A DNA stretch of 64,000 nt from Paenibacillus tritici. Lineage in GTDB: Bacteria; Bacillota; Bacilli; Paenibacillales; Paenibacillaceae. Each line of letters starts with the position of its first letter. Within the stretch, counting starts at the first letter, position 1. The position numbers and the translations under genes are program-made. The notes under the pieces were generated by a model. The model was not told the DNA's origin. It did not search any database and saw nothing but the letters and a program-made list of their open reading frames with translations. The stretch is taken from contig NZ_JABMKX010000002.1 of NCBI RefSeq assembly GCF_013204885.1, positions 248,001-312,000 on the forward strand, written 5' to 3'. Of the stretch, positions 44,359 through 53,000 are shown one piece after another.

Positions 44359-44583
44359 GCACTAATGCTCTTCATTGGCTCATTTGGGCTACGTCTGGTG
44401 TATTCAGGTGTATTAATGCTCCTCATTGGCTCCTTTGGGTAGCGTTTGGTGAATTCAGGTGCATTAATGCTCTTCATTGGCTCATTTGGGTAGCGTATGG
44501 TGAATTCAAGTGCATTAATGCTCCTCATTGGCTCATTTGGGTAGCGTATGGTGAATTCAGGTGCATTAATGTTACTCATTGCT
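44359..44583. repeat. 51-bp tandem repeat, 4.4 copies
   Basis: Units at 44359, 44410, 44461, 44512 and a partial one at 44563. Each starts with GCATTAATGCTC or a near variant and ends GAATTCAGGT. Because 51 is a multiple of three, frames on both strands stay open and would give 17-residue repeats (plus strand INALHWLIWVAYGEFRC-like, minus strand SINAPEFTIRYPNEPMR-like). Neither frame has a good ribosome binding site. Unit identity is highest in the third and fourth copies. Confidence 0.9.
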
Positions 44584-44812
44584 CTTCTTCACCCACACTC
44601 GGCACAAGCACAGGGATTAGCTCACTTTGACCTCACTATGTGTAGCCGAATTCCGACTGCTTCTAATCATTTCTCCCTTTGACTTCTAATCCTTATGCAT
44701 AATAAATGGTCCGACTTCCTTGTAAAGCACGACATTCGTTTCTGCGAGAAATAGAAGGAGAAGTTAGCATGTGAAGCATAATGACTCTTTTTAATAAAAA
44801 CAGGAAGGACAG

Positions 44813-44828
44813 GCTGTATTATAACAGG
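44813..44828. repeat. 16-mer GCTGTATTATAACAGG, copy 1
   Basis: Identical to 45100-45115. The core CTGT-ATTATA-ACAG is nearly self-complementary and reads TG-N-TATAAT on the minus strand. Confidence 0.6.
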
Positions 44829-44986
44829 TCTGCGGCTACCCTTTACTTCGGTAAATTCAAATATAAGTGATGCAACATTGCTATCCTCTTAAATGGGAAG
44901 GGTACCCTTTCAATGAAAACAAAGAACGAAGAAGGATAAGTTACTGTCTGTAACCCCGTATGAGCATCTTGTAAATAAAAAAAGAC

Positions 44987-45098
44987 AAAAAAAAGAAACA
45001 CCCTTCACAGCTTAGATAAGCTGCTTCGGCGGCGGACGTATGATAAGGAACAATTCCCTGTCATACGTCCGCCGAGGTGTTTCAAATAATGTCGGCTT
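44987..45098 (-). ncRNA. Candidate small structured RNA (or elaborate terminator) downstream of sbcC
   Basis: On the minus strand the segment folds into an outer stem GAAACACC/GGTGTTTC (45076-45083 with 44995-45002), a perfect 13-bp stem GGCGGACGTATGA/TCATACGTCCGCC (45031-45043 with 45061-45073) and a CAGCTT-AGAT-AAGCTG hairpin (45008-45023), a three-way junction followed at once by eight T residues (44987-44994). An extended -10 box TGTTATAAT at 45105-45113 would start transcription near 45098, giving about 112 nt. No -35 box is obvious. It may instead be only the sbcDC terminator. Confidence 0.5.
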
Positions 45099-45099
45099 A

Positions 45100-45115
45100 G
45101 CTGTATTATAACAGG
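45100..45115 (-). promoter_or_regulatory. Extended -10 element, copy 2 of the 16-mer
   Basis: Reads CCTGTTATAATACAGC on the minus strand, containing TG-T-TATAAT. It lies directly upstream of the three-stem element. Confidence 0.4.
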
Positions 45116-45156
45116 GGGTTGGAGGTGTATCTGTGATTCTTATCACTTCCAACCCC
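45115..45156 (-). terminator. Nested hairpin next to the sbcC stop
   Basis: GGGGTTGGA pairs with TCCAACCCC, enclosing GTGAT-TCTT-ATCAC. No clear T-run follows on the minus strand, so it may protect the 3' end or pause polymerase rather than terminate. Confidence 0.4.
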
Positions 45157-45161
45157 GGGTA

Positions 45162-48100
45162 TTACATTTTTTCGAGCAGGATCGTTGAACCCCCGCCGCC
45201 CTGCCCTGCGGGAACTACAATCAGCTTGCGCGGCAGTCGGGCCCGAAGCTCGGGGACATGGCTGATGATGCCTACGGACAACTGATCATTATGCAGCCGC
45301 TCCAGTGAAGTAATCACTGTATCGAGCAGGTCCGGGTCCAGTGTGCCAAAGCCCTCATCCAGGAAAAAGAATTGCAGCGGATATTGCCCACGCAGCTGGA
45401 TCTGGGCCGACAGGGCAAGCGCCAGCGACAGGGAGGTCAGGAAGGTCTCTCCCCCGGACAACGTGGACACCGGCCGTCTGACGCCGCCGTTCCCGTCATC
45501 CCGGATGACGAATCCCCCGCCCGAATCCACTTCCAGCGCGTAACGCTGCTTGCTCAGGAAACGGAGCCGCTGTGAGGCGGCCTGACAGACCTGCATCAGC
45601 TGTTCCTCCGCAATATACTCCACAAAAGCATTGCCGCGCAGCACAGTCTGCAGCTTGGATAAACGCTCCTGAAGCGCCGCATATCCCGCTCTCTTGTCCT
45701 CAAGCTCCACCCAGCGGATATGGCGCTGCTGCAGATCCTCCAGATCCCGCTCCGCCCGTGCCCGGGCCTGAAGCGAGATTTCGTCGTCCTCCCTGCAATT
45801 GCGCAGCGCTTCCTGGCTCTCCTGCCATTCTTCACGGCTGAGCACAGCTCCAGCCAGCTTGTCCTCAATGCTACGCAGCTGCAGCGCACACTCAGCTTCC
45901 TCCTCCCGGTGCGCCTTCACCCGCTCAGCGGCCTGCGTCCGTTCTCCAATCTCCAGCGACGAGGCCTCGACCTCTGCGGCTGAGGCGAACGGTGAAGACT
46001 GCAGACTCTCCTCCCACTGGGCAGCGGCTGCAGTATAATGCTCCTGCGCCGACTCTGCCGCCTGACGGGCTACCGCAGCTTCACGGGTCTGCTGCTGGGC
46101 CTTCTCCGCTGCCAGGCGGTGTCCCTGCCGGCTGCGTTCGAGCGCAGTCTGCAGTTCAAGCAGCCTGCGCTCACACTCGGCCAGCAGCGCCCCCGCAGGG
46201 CGGCCGCCGGTCCCTTCCCTCAGCCGCTGCTCTTTGTCGCGCGCAAGCGCCTCCTTGCCTTCCAGCTGCGCATCCCACTGCGCCAGCTCCTTGTCCAGCC
46301 CGGCCAGTTGTTCGTTCAGCGTCTGCACCGCGAGACTCTTATCTTCCAGGAACTTGACGCTGATCTCCAGCCGGCTGCGGATTTCCTCGGCGCGTTCATC
46401 CTTGCCGAGCATCTCACGGTAGGTTGCCTCAGCCGCTTCCGGGGCAAGCTCCGGAAAGCGGCTGTTCCATTCTTCCCTAAGCTTATCGGCGGAACCGGCC
46501 AGCTGTGCTGCCTTGGCAGCCAGATCTTGCAGCCAGGTCTGCTCCGCTTCAACACCTGCCGCTTCCTTGTGATACAGCTGCTCCAGCTCCTGCATGGAAC
46601 GCTGCCAGTCTGCGGCCGCACGGCGCAGCTCTGCGGAGCGGCCTTTGAGGGCCGACAACTGGTCGTTCAAGGCGGACAGCTCGTTATTCATCGCGGCTAG
46701 AGCAAGTTCATCCGGCAGCGGTGCGGTTGTTGGCGCCGCCGGAGCGTTGAGGGAACCGGAATCCGCGTAGGACTCAGTACTGGCAGGGAACCCGGAACCT
46801 GGGTGGGTCTCTTCACTGGCGAGGGAACTGGAATCTGCGTGGGTCTCTTCACTGGCAGGGAACCCGGAACCTGGGTGAGGTTCTGCACGGGTGAGGGAAC
46901 CGGAACCTGAGTGAGACTCGGTGCTGTCGAGGGTACCAGGAGCGGCATGGGAGGCAAGGATTGTGGTCTTGTCCGTAGCTGTTTCTGTTCCAGCGGCAGT
47001 CTGGTTCATTGCTTCTTCCGGTGCTGCTCCCCCTAGTTGAGCGAGCCATGAACTGTCCTGCGCCAGCAGGCTATGCAGCAGATGGCGCGTCTCCAGCGCC
47101 TGCCGGGCCTGAGTGCGGACATGGCGGAGCCGGGTGTCCAGCTCATCCAGCGCCCCCTGCTCCTGCTTCAGCGCAGGGGAGGGGTGATGTTCGCTGCCGC
47201 ATACCGGGCAGGGAACCCCTGCCTGGAGTTCACCGGCGAGCGCCTGCGAGAGCCGGTGAACCTCCTGCTCCTTCAGGGCAGCCTCCAGCGCGCTGATGTG
47301 CAGCTCCAAGCGGCCGGCAGCGGCTCCCGCTGTCCCTTCGGCCGCCCGCAGCTCTTCCTGGTGCAGGGCAGCGGCGGCCAGCAGCTCTCCGCGCCCGGCA
47401 TCCAGCGCCTGCCGCCGCGCAGCAGCAGCGGCCAGCCGCGCCTGCGCCGCCGCGAGCACCGCCGCGCGGTCCTGGCGCTCACGTTCTGCCGATTCCCGCT
47501 GGGCCTCGGCAGAACGCAGTCCCTGCAGTCTCTGCATGGCTTCCTGCAGAGACTGCCGCTCCTGGGAGCGGACCGCCAGCGGCTGCAGGCTCTGCTGCAG
47601 CTCGTGCTGTTTCTTTTGGCCGCGGGCCAAAAGTTCACGCTCCCGGGCCAGGCTCTCCCTCCCGGCGGCCAGGCCCCGGGCGGCTTCCTCGCGGCGTGCC
47701 TGCAGCGCCGCGCGCTCGCGGTGCAATTCGCCGAGCTCAGCTTCCAGCTCGAGCGCGCGCCGGTACCGGCCCTCCTCCTGACGGAGGGCCGGCTCACCTG
47801 CGGACAGCGCGGCTTGTGCCGCCGCTTCCGCTTCCCCCGCTGCCGCCGCTTCCTGCACGGCAGCTGCGGCCAGTGCCTCAAGGCCCACGGCGCGCTGCGC
47901 CCGGGCCTTCCAGGCCTCTTCCGCGCTGCGCCAGGCCTTCAGCGCGGGCAATCTCCGCTCGGCATCGTCCGCCTTGCCGAGCCTTTGCTCCAGGAGGAGG
48001 ATCTGCTCCTCCTGGGCCAGAAGCGCCTGCCGCTGCAGCCTGCGGCGCTCATGCTCGTCCTGCAGCTCGCGGATACGGGCGTAGCGCTCAGCGCGCTCTA

Positions 48101-48824
48101 CCGCCTCTGCAAGCCGCTTGCGGCAGTCCGCCGCATGGCGGACCGCCTCCTGCACGCGGACGGCTGCGGCATCCACATCCTCCTTGCCTGCGCTGCCCAG
48201 CCCCTGCTGCTCGGCTTCAACAGCGCGGAGCGCCGCCTCATTCTCTTTGACGCGGCGGCTAAGCTTCAGTGCCAGACCGTCTCCATACTGCTCCAGATGG
48301 AACAGGCGCTGGAGCATCTGCCTGCGGTCTACACCGCGCAAGGACAGGAACTCGGCGAACTTGCCCTGCGGCAGGACAACCGCCCGGGTGAAGTCATCCA
48401 TCTTCAGTCCGATATGCTCTTCCACACAGCGGGTGACATCCGCCAGCTTATCGGCCATGACGGTATCCCCGTCCTCCTTAACCTCAATGAACCGGCTGAT
48501 CGTATTGCTGACGGACTGTTCGCCGGTCCGTTTGAACTTACGCTCCACCCGGTAGCGCCTTGTCCCCGAAGACGAGGTCAATTCGAAGGTGAACGCCACA
48601 CTGAGCTGATCCTCGGAATGGTTCATGATGCCCTGGGTTCCGTTCACCGCGCGTTCTACCTTGCCGTACATCGCCAGCGTAATGGCATCCAGCAGGCTGG
48701 ATTTGCCGCTGCCGGTCGGGCCAAAAATCCCGAACAATCCCGTCTCGGTCAGACTGGCAAAATCAATCTCCTGCTGCTCCCTGTAGCTCTGCAGCCCGGA
48801 CACCTTCAGTAGTATCGGTTTCAC
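45162..48824 (-). CDS. sbcC: Exonuclease subunit SbcC (Rad50-like ATPase)
   Basis: A 1220-residue SMC-like ATPase that with SbcD cuts hairpins and blocked DNA ends. Walker A GPTGSGKSSLLDAITLAMYG is near residues 35-54; the C-terminal signature STLSGGETFLTSLSLALALS and FFLDEGFGTLDPDLL form the rest of the ATP site. Two long coiled coils flank the zinc hook CPVC at 539-542. It is longer than most relatives, partly because residues about 633-692 are five 12-residue repeats (HPGSGFPASEET-type) encoded by a 36-bp tandem repeat. The start GTG overlaps the sbcD stop (GTGA). Confidence 0.95.
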   Translation of the reverse strand: MKPILLKVSGLQSYREQQEIDFASLTETGLFGIFGPTGSGKSSLLDAITLAMYGKVERAVNGTQGIMNHSEDQLSVAFTFELTSSSGTRRYRVERKFKRTGEQSVSNTISRFIEVKEDGDTVMADKLADVTRCVEEHIGLKMDDFTRAVVLPQGKFAEFLSLRGVDRRQMLQRLFHLEQYGDGLALKLSRRVKENEAALRAVEAEQQGLGSAGKEDVDAAAVRVQEAVRHAADCRKRLAEAVERAERYARIRELQDEHERRRLQRQALLAQEEQILLLEQRLGKADDAERRLPALKAWRSAEEAWKARAQRAVGLEALAAAAVQEAAAAGEAEAAAQAALSAGEPALRQEEGRYRRALELEAELGELHRERAALQARREEAARGLAAGRESLARERELLARGQKKQHELQQSLQPLAVRSQERQSLQEAMQRLQGLRSAEAQRESAERERQDRAAVLAAAQARLAAAAARRQALDAGRGELLAAAALHQEELRAAEGTAGAAAGRLELHISALEAALKEQEVHRLSQALAGELQAGVPCPVCGSEHHPSPALKQEQGALDELDTRLRHVRTQARQALETRHLLHSLLAQDSSWLAQLGGAAPEEAMNQTAAGTETATDKTTILASHAAPGTLDSTESHSGSGSLTRAEPHPGSGFPASEETHADSSSLASEETHPGSGFPASTESYADSGSLNAPAAPTTAPLPDELALAAMNNELSALNDQLSALKGRSAELRRAAADWQRSMQELEQLYHKEAAGVEAEQTWLQDLAAKAAQLAGSADKLREEWNSRFPELAPEAAEATYREMLGKDERAEEIRSRLEISVKFLEDKSLAVQTLNEQLAGLDKELAQWDAQLEGKEALARDKEQRLREGTGGRPAGALLAECERRLLELQTALERSRQGHRLAAEKAQQQTREAAVARQAAESAQEHYTAAAAQWEESLQSSPFASAAEVEASSLEIGERTQAAERVKAHREEEAECALQLRSIEDKLAGAVLSREEWQESQEALRNCREDDEISLQARARAERDLEDLQQRHIRWVELEDKRAGYAALQERLSKLQTVLRGNAFVEYIAEEQLMQVCQAASQRLRFLSKQRYALEVDSGGGFVIRDDGNGGVRRPVSTLSGGETFLTSLSLALALSAQIQLRGQYPLQFFFLDEGFGTLDPDLLDTVITSLERLHNDQLSVGIISHVPELRARLPRKLIVVPAGQGGGGSTILLEKM
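46749..46928. repeat. 36-bp tandem repeat inside sbcC, five copies
   Basis: Units begin at 46749, 46785, 46821, 46857 and 46893, each GAGGGAAC(C/T)GGAA-like on the plus strand. The second and fourth units agree closely, as do the first and third, suggesting a 72-bp higher-order duplication. The array is in frame and adds 60 residues rich in Ser, Glu, His and Pro. Confidence 0.9.
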
Positions 48825-50008
48825 TTCAGTAACTCCTCCCCTTCAGCAGGCTCCTGCCGTTCTTCCTCCGCCAGCTCCAGGAACAGCTCAATCAGGCTGT
48901 CCTCAGGTTCCGCCCCGCCGGTCTGGCGCTGATAGAATCTGCGGAACAGCTCCTGCACCGGCATCCGTGAGCGTGCCGTCTCTTCCAGCTCCTGCTCCAT
49001 CTGCGGATATATCGGACGGATATGTACGATGCCTTCCCGTGACTTGCGCAGACGCTGGATATCGTTCATGGACATGGCTTCTGTCAGCCGAAGCTCCAGA
49101 TCAATGAATGCGCCCGCATCCCTGCCTTCATCCAGCCAGCCGTACACCTCCTGCAATCCGCCCGCAGACTTCCAGTTCACCAGCGGACGCCCGCTGCGCA
49201 GATAGATCTCCTCGAACACAGGCTCCCCGCCGGGGGCAACGTCAATCAATGCCACGGACTTTGCCTGTCCTGCTTCCGAGAAGCTGTACGCCAGCGGCGA
49301 GCCGCTGTAGCGGATCATTCCGTCGCCCTTGACCCGCTGGGCACGGTGAAGATGGCCAAGCGCCGTGTACTGTGCGCCGCAGGAGAGGGCCGAAGGATCA
49401 ACGGTATAGGCACCGCCTACCTGAATCGGCCGCTCGGAGTCACACTCCACACCGCCCAGCACATAAATATGGCTCATCGCCAGATTGACCGTCTGCGGTG
49501 TGAACTCCCGGCCGAGCATCTGCATCAGCCTGCCGACGCGTGCACTGTAAGCCAGCCGCAGCTCAGCCTCTCCGCTGTCCCCGGCGAGCAGCTCGCCAAG
49601 CCGGGCTTCGGAGGGGTAGGGAAGCGCAGCGATTTTGGCAATCTCACCGGTTCTTGCAGCATGCACTGTCACCGGCTCGGAAGTCGGCATCCCCACCAGC
49701 GTGATTCCCTGTCTGCGGACAAGCGGGGATACGGAAGCCACACGCTCCGGCTGGTCGTGATTGCCGGAGATGACAACCAGCGGCCGGCCGTTCGCTGTCA
49801 GTCTGGCCGCCGCATCATAGAACAGCTGCTCAGCCGCAGCGGGAGGATTGACCGAATCATAGACATCTCCCGCCATCAGAATCAGATCCGCCCCGGAGGA
49901 ATCTGCAATCTCCACCAGTTCATCCATGAACTGCTCCTGCTCCTTCTGCCGGCTTCTGCCCTCCAGCGTCCGCCCCAGATGCCAGTCTCCCGTATGCAAT
50001 ATGCGCAT
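48821..50008 (-). CDS. sbcD: Exonuclease subunit SbcD (Mre11-like)
   Basis: A 395-residue metallophosphoesterase, the nuclease of the SbcCD complex. The Mn-binding motifs are HTGDWHLGRTLEGRSR (residues 5-20), LILMAGDVYDSVNPPA, VISGNHDQPERV and, further on, MSHIYVLGG and YTALGHLHRAQ. The C-terminal part binds SbcC. It is the first of the sbcDC pair, starting about 55 bases after addA. Confidence 0.96.
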   Translation of the reverse strand: MRILHTGDWHLGRTLEGRSRQKEQEQFMDELVEIADSSGADLILMAGDVYDSVNPPAAAEQLFYDAAARLTANGRPLVVISGNHDQPERVASVSPLVRRQGITLVGMPTSEPVTVHAARTGEIAKIAALPYPSEARLGELLAGDSGEAELRLAYSARVGRLMQMLGREFTPQTVNLAMSHIYVLGGVECDSERPIQVGGAYTVDPSALSCGAQYTALGHLHRAQRVKGDGMIRYSGSPLAYSFSEAGQAKSVALIDVAPGGEPVFEEIYLRSGRPLVNWKSAGGLQEVYGWLDEGRDAGAFIDLELRLTEAMSMNDIQRLRKSREGIVHIRPIYPQMEQELEETARSRMPVQELFRRFYQRQTGGAEPEDSLIELFLELAEEERQEPAEGEELLK

Positions 50009-50062
50009 TTACGCCCTCTTTTCCCCGCCTGTCTGCGGCAATCATAGATTTGTATCCGAACC

Positions 50063-53000
50063 TCATAGCCTTACCGCGCGGCCCCCGTCGAAAAAGAACA
50101 GCCACACCTCGCTGACCGGCTCGCCCAGAATATCAAGCAGAGCCTTGCTGTACAGCTCCAGCTGGAAACGGTATTTCTCCGACAATAGCTTCAGCCCGTC
50201 TTCCTGCGGCGGTATAGCATCTGTTTTGTAATCCAGCAGAATCAGCCGCCCTTCTTCACGGAACAGGCAGTCAATTACCCCTTGGATCAGTACAGTTTCC
50301 TTGTAAGCACCTCTACCGTCTTCCCCTGCAAGCCCCGCGGCCGCTTCATTCAGATAGTCCAGCCCCTGGTAGGCTTCGTCCGCAGGTACGCTGTAGCTGA
50401 ACGGCTGCTCTCTTGTCTTCCATGCGGATTGCATAAGCCTGCGGCCCAGTTCACTGCTGTAAAAGCCCTCAATCTCCTCCAGCGCCACTGCGTCCGCCTG
50501 CTCCCTGCTTAGAATAGCAAGCCTTACCAGACGCTCCAGCGTCGCTTCAAGGACCTGCCGGTTCAGCGGCTCATCCAGGGGAATATGCTGCATTACGGTG
50601 TGGTATGCCGTTCCGCGCTCGGCGGGGGTCAATCCCCGTGCCTCCATGAATCGGGGCCGCTGCAGATGCAGACTGTCCCTGTATCCATGTCCGCCAGCTC
50701 CGCTGCGCATTTCCCGTCCTTCTCCGGCAGCCCTCTCTTCCAAAAGATCATGGGAAGGCTGCTCCTGCATGGATAACAAGGCCTTCAGCTCGGTAACCGA
50801 GGTTTTGGCCGGAATGCCCGAAGCCGCTGCATAGGGATAAGCCCACTCCAGCCTGTCCGCAATCTGCTCCGCAGCTGGTGTTGCCAGCGAGGGGACGGCC
50901 TTGCCCCTGCGGAGGGCATCAAGCACCAGACTGCGCTGCCTGTTCTTGTCATGATCCTCGTCTGGTGACGCGAGGGTCCCGGAGCCCAGCTCCTGCACAT
51001 TAACCGTTGTAATGCTCCAATTGGACTCATCCTGATGCAGTACGGTGGATACCGCTCCCTCGCTTCCGGCCAGCTTGCGCAGAATAGCCGCAGCAGGATG
51101 GCGGATTAGCGCCGGTCCGACCCAGTCCAGATAGCTGCGCCCCCGGGCCAGCAGATGGTCAGCCAGCAGCAGCTCTTCGCGGCCCTGCATGGCCGTCCAG
51201 CCGGATACCGTACGCGGCAAATCCCTCAGGGTGCCGACAAGAATCATTTTGTCGCGCGGACGGGTCAGCCCGACATAGAGCACACGCATCTCCTCCGCCA
51301 GCAGCTCCAGCCGTGAACGGCGGTTAATGGCGAGATAAGGCAGCGTCGGGTAGCTGACCCGCGTCTCCCGCTCCACAAAGCGGGGGCCGAAGCCCAGCTC
51401 CTTGTGCATCAGGAATGGAGAATGCAGATCCTGGCGGTTGAACATTTTGGCCATGCCTGCCAGGAAGACGACCGGGAACTCCAGACCCTTGGACTTATGA
51501 ATCGTCATGATCCGCACGCCTCCGGCTTCCTCCCCGCTTCCGCCGGCAACACCCAGATCACCGCCATTCTCCCTCAGCCGCGAGATGAAGACAAGGAAAC
51601 GGAACAACCCTCTGGCCGAGGTCTCATTCTCAAATTGAACCGCGCGGTCATAGAGTGCCCGGAGATTGTTCTGGCGCTGGAAGCCTCCAGGGAGTCCTCC
51701 GAGCCATTCCAGATACCCGCTCTCCCGGTAAATACGCCAGATTAACACACTCAGACTTCCCTGCCGGGCAGCATCTCTCCAGCCGTTAAGCAGATCGAGG
51801 AAGGCCTTCAGCTTGTTCCGGAGCTGCCCGTCAATTTCTCTCACCGCCTCAGAGACACCCGAATCCGCAGCAACCGTCTCCGGCGCCGCTTCCCGATTCC
51901 AGGCAACAAGATCGTCGCCGGGCAGCCTCTCCGCAGAAGCCGAGACTTCCCCCGCTGCTCCGTCATCATCTTCCAGTATTGCAGAAGCTGCCCAATTTGT
52001 AAGTGACGGTGTACCGGGCTGCACATTCCCGGTTTCCGCTTCCGGCTGCCAGTCCGCTGCTGCCACCAGTGCATCATAGAATGAGCCCTTGCTGCACAGC
52101 CGTACCTTCGCCAGCTCCTCCTCGCGCAGGTTCACCACCGGTGAACGCAGCACTCCGGCCAGGGGGATATCCTGGCGGGGATTATCGACGATCTGCAGCA
52201 GCGATAGCGCAATCTCCACCTCTGTAGCTTCAAAATAGCCCTTATTCTGGTCCCCGAATGCAGGGATACCTTCACCCCGCAGCTCCTCAATGATCTGCGG
52301 CGTCCACACACGGGCGGAGCGCAGAAGAATAACAATATCGCCGTATACGACCGGACGCATCATCCGCAGCGCTTTGTCGTAGATCAGGAGCGGCTCACCG
52401 CCGGTCATGCCTGTCATCTGCAGAATGCGCCGGGCAATAGCCCGGGCCTCCAGCTGCGCCGTCTCGCTCTCTACAGCTTCATTCTCCTGCTGGCCCAGCT
52501 CATCCTCCTCACCGGCTTCCTCCGTCGAACCGGGTGCAGATGCAGAAGCCCCTCGGTCAATCAGCAGCAGCTCTGGTGCAAAGTAAGTATCCGGCCCTTT
52601 CTCCTCCGCGCCGGGAAAGCTCGCCCCATAGACCAGCTCTGCGCGCTCGTCATAGCTTATTTCGGCTACATTACTGTCCATAATCTGCCGGAAAATCATA
52701 TTCACGGCATTCACAACCTCCATACGGCTGCGGAAATTGCGGGCCAGATCTATAACCGATCCGCCGGCCAAGGCATCCCGGCCTGATGCGGACTCATCCT
52801 CCGCCGGTTCAACAGCGGGCTGTCCGCTGCTGAACCGGCGGTATTTGTCCAGGAACAGGCCCGGCTCAGCCAGGCGGAAGCGGTAGATACTCTGCTTCAT
52901 ATCCCCGACCATGAAGCGGTTGCCGGGGGACTCGCGGGAGATCAGACGGACAATCTCCTCCTGTACGCTATTCGTGTCCTGATATTCATCCAGCAGCACC

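Larger units (their letters stand above)
43937..45161. other. 1.2-kb gene-poor region with tandem repeats and structured elements
   Basis: No convincing gene. Contents: degenerate 21-bp repeats (44239-44308), a 51-bp tandem repeat (44359-44583), two copies of the 16-mer GCTGTATTATAACAGG (44813-44828 and 45100-45115), a three-stem element with a U-run on the minus strand (44987-45083), and a nested hairpin next to the sbcC stop (45115-45156). In 44584-44812 and 44829-44980 I see only AT-rich DNA without structure I can name. Confidence 0.65.

Noticed and set aside
44359..44583. CRISPR array
   Set aside because: The 51-bp units are contiguous without unique spacers, and no cas genes are present.
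44328..44630. Repeat-peptide genes on either strand of the 51-bp array
   Set aside because: Both frames are open only because the unit is a multiple of three; neither has a ribosome binding site or continues far outside the array, so I list it as a repeat, not a gene.
47073..48812. 579-codon open frame on the plus strand opposite sbcC
   Set aside because: It mirrors the GC-rich, Ala/Glu/Leu/Arg-rich coiled-coil codons of sbcC, has Arg/Pro/Gln-rich composition and no ribosome binding site; sbcC motifs on the other strand are unambiguous.
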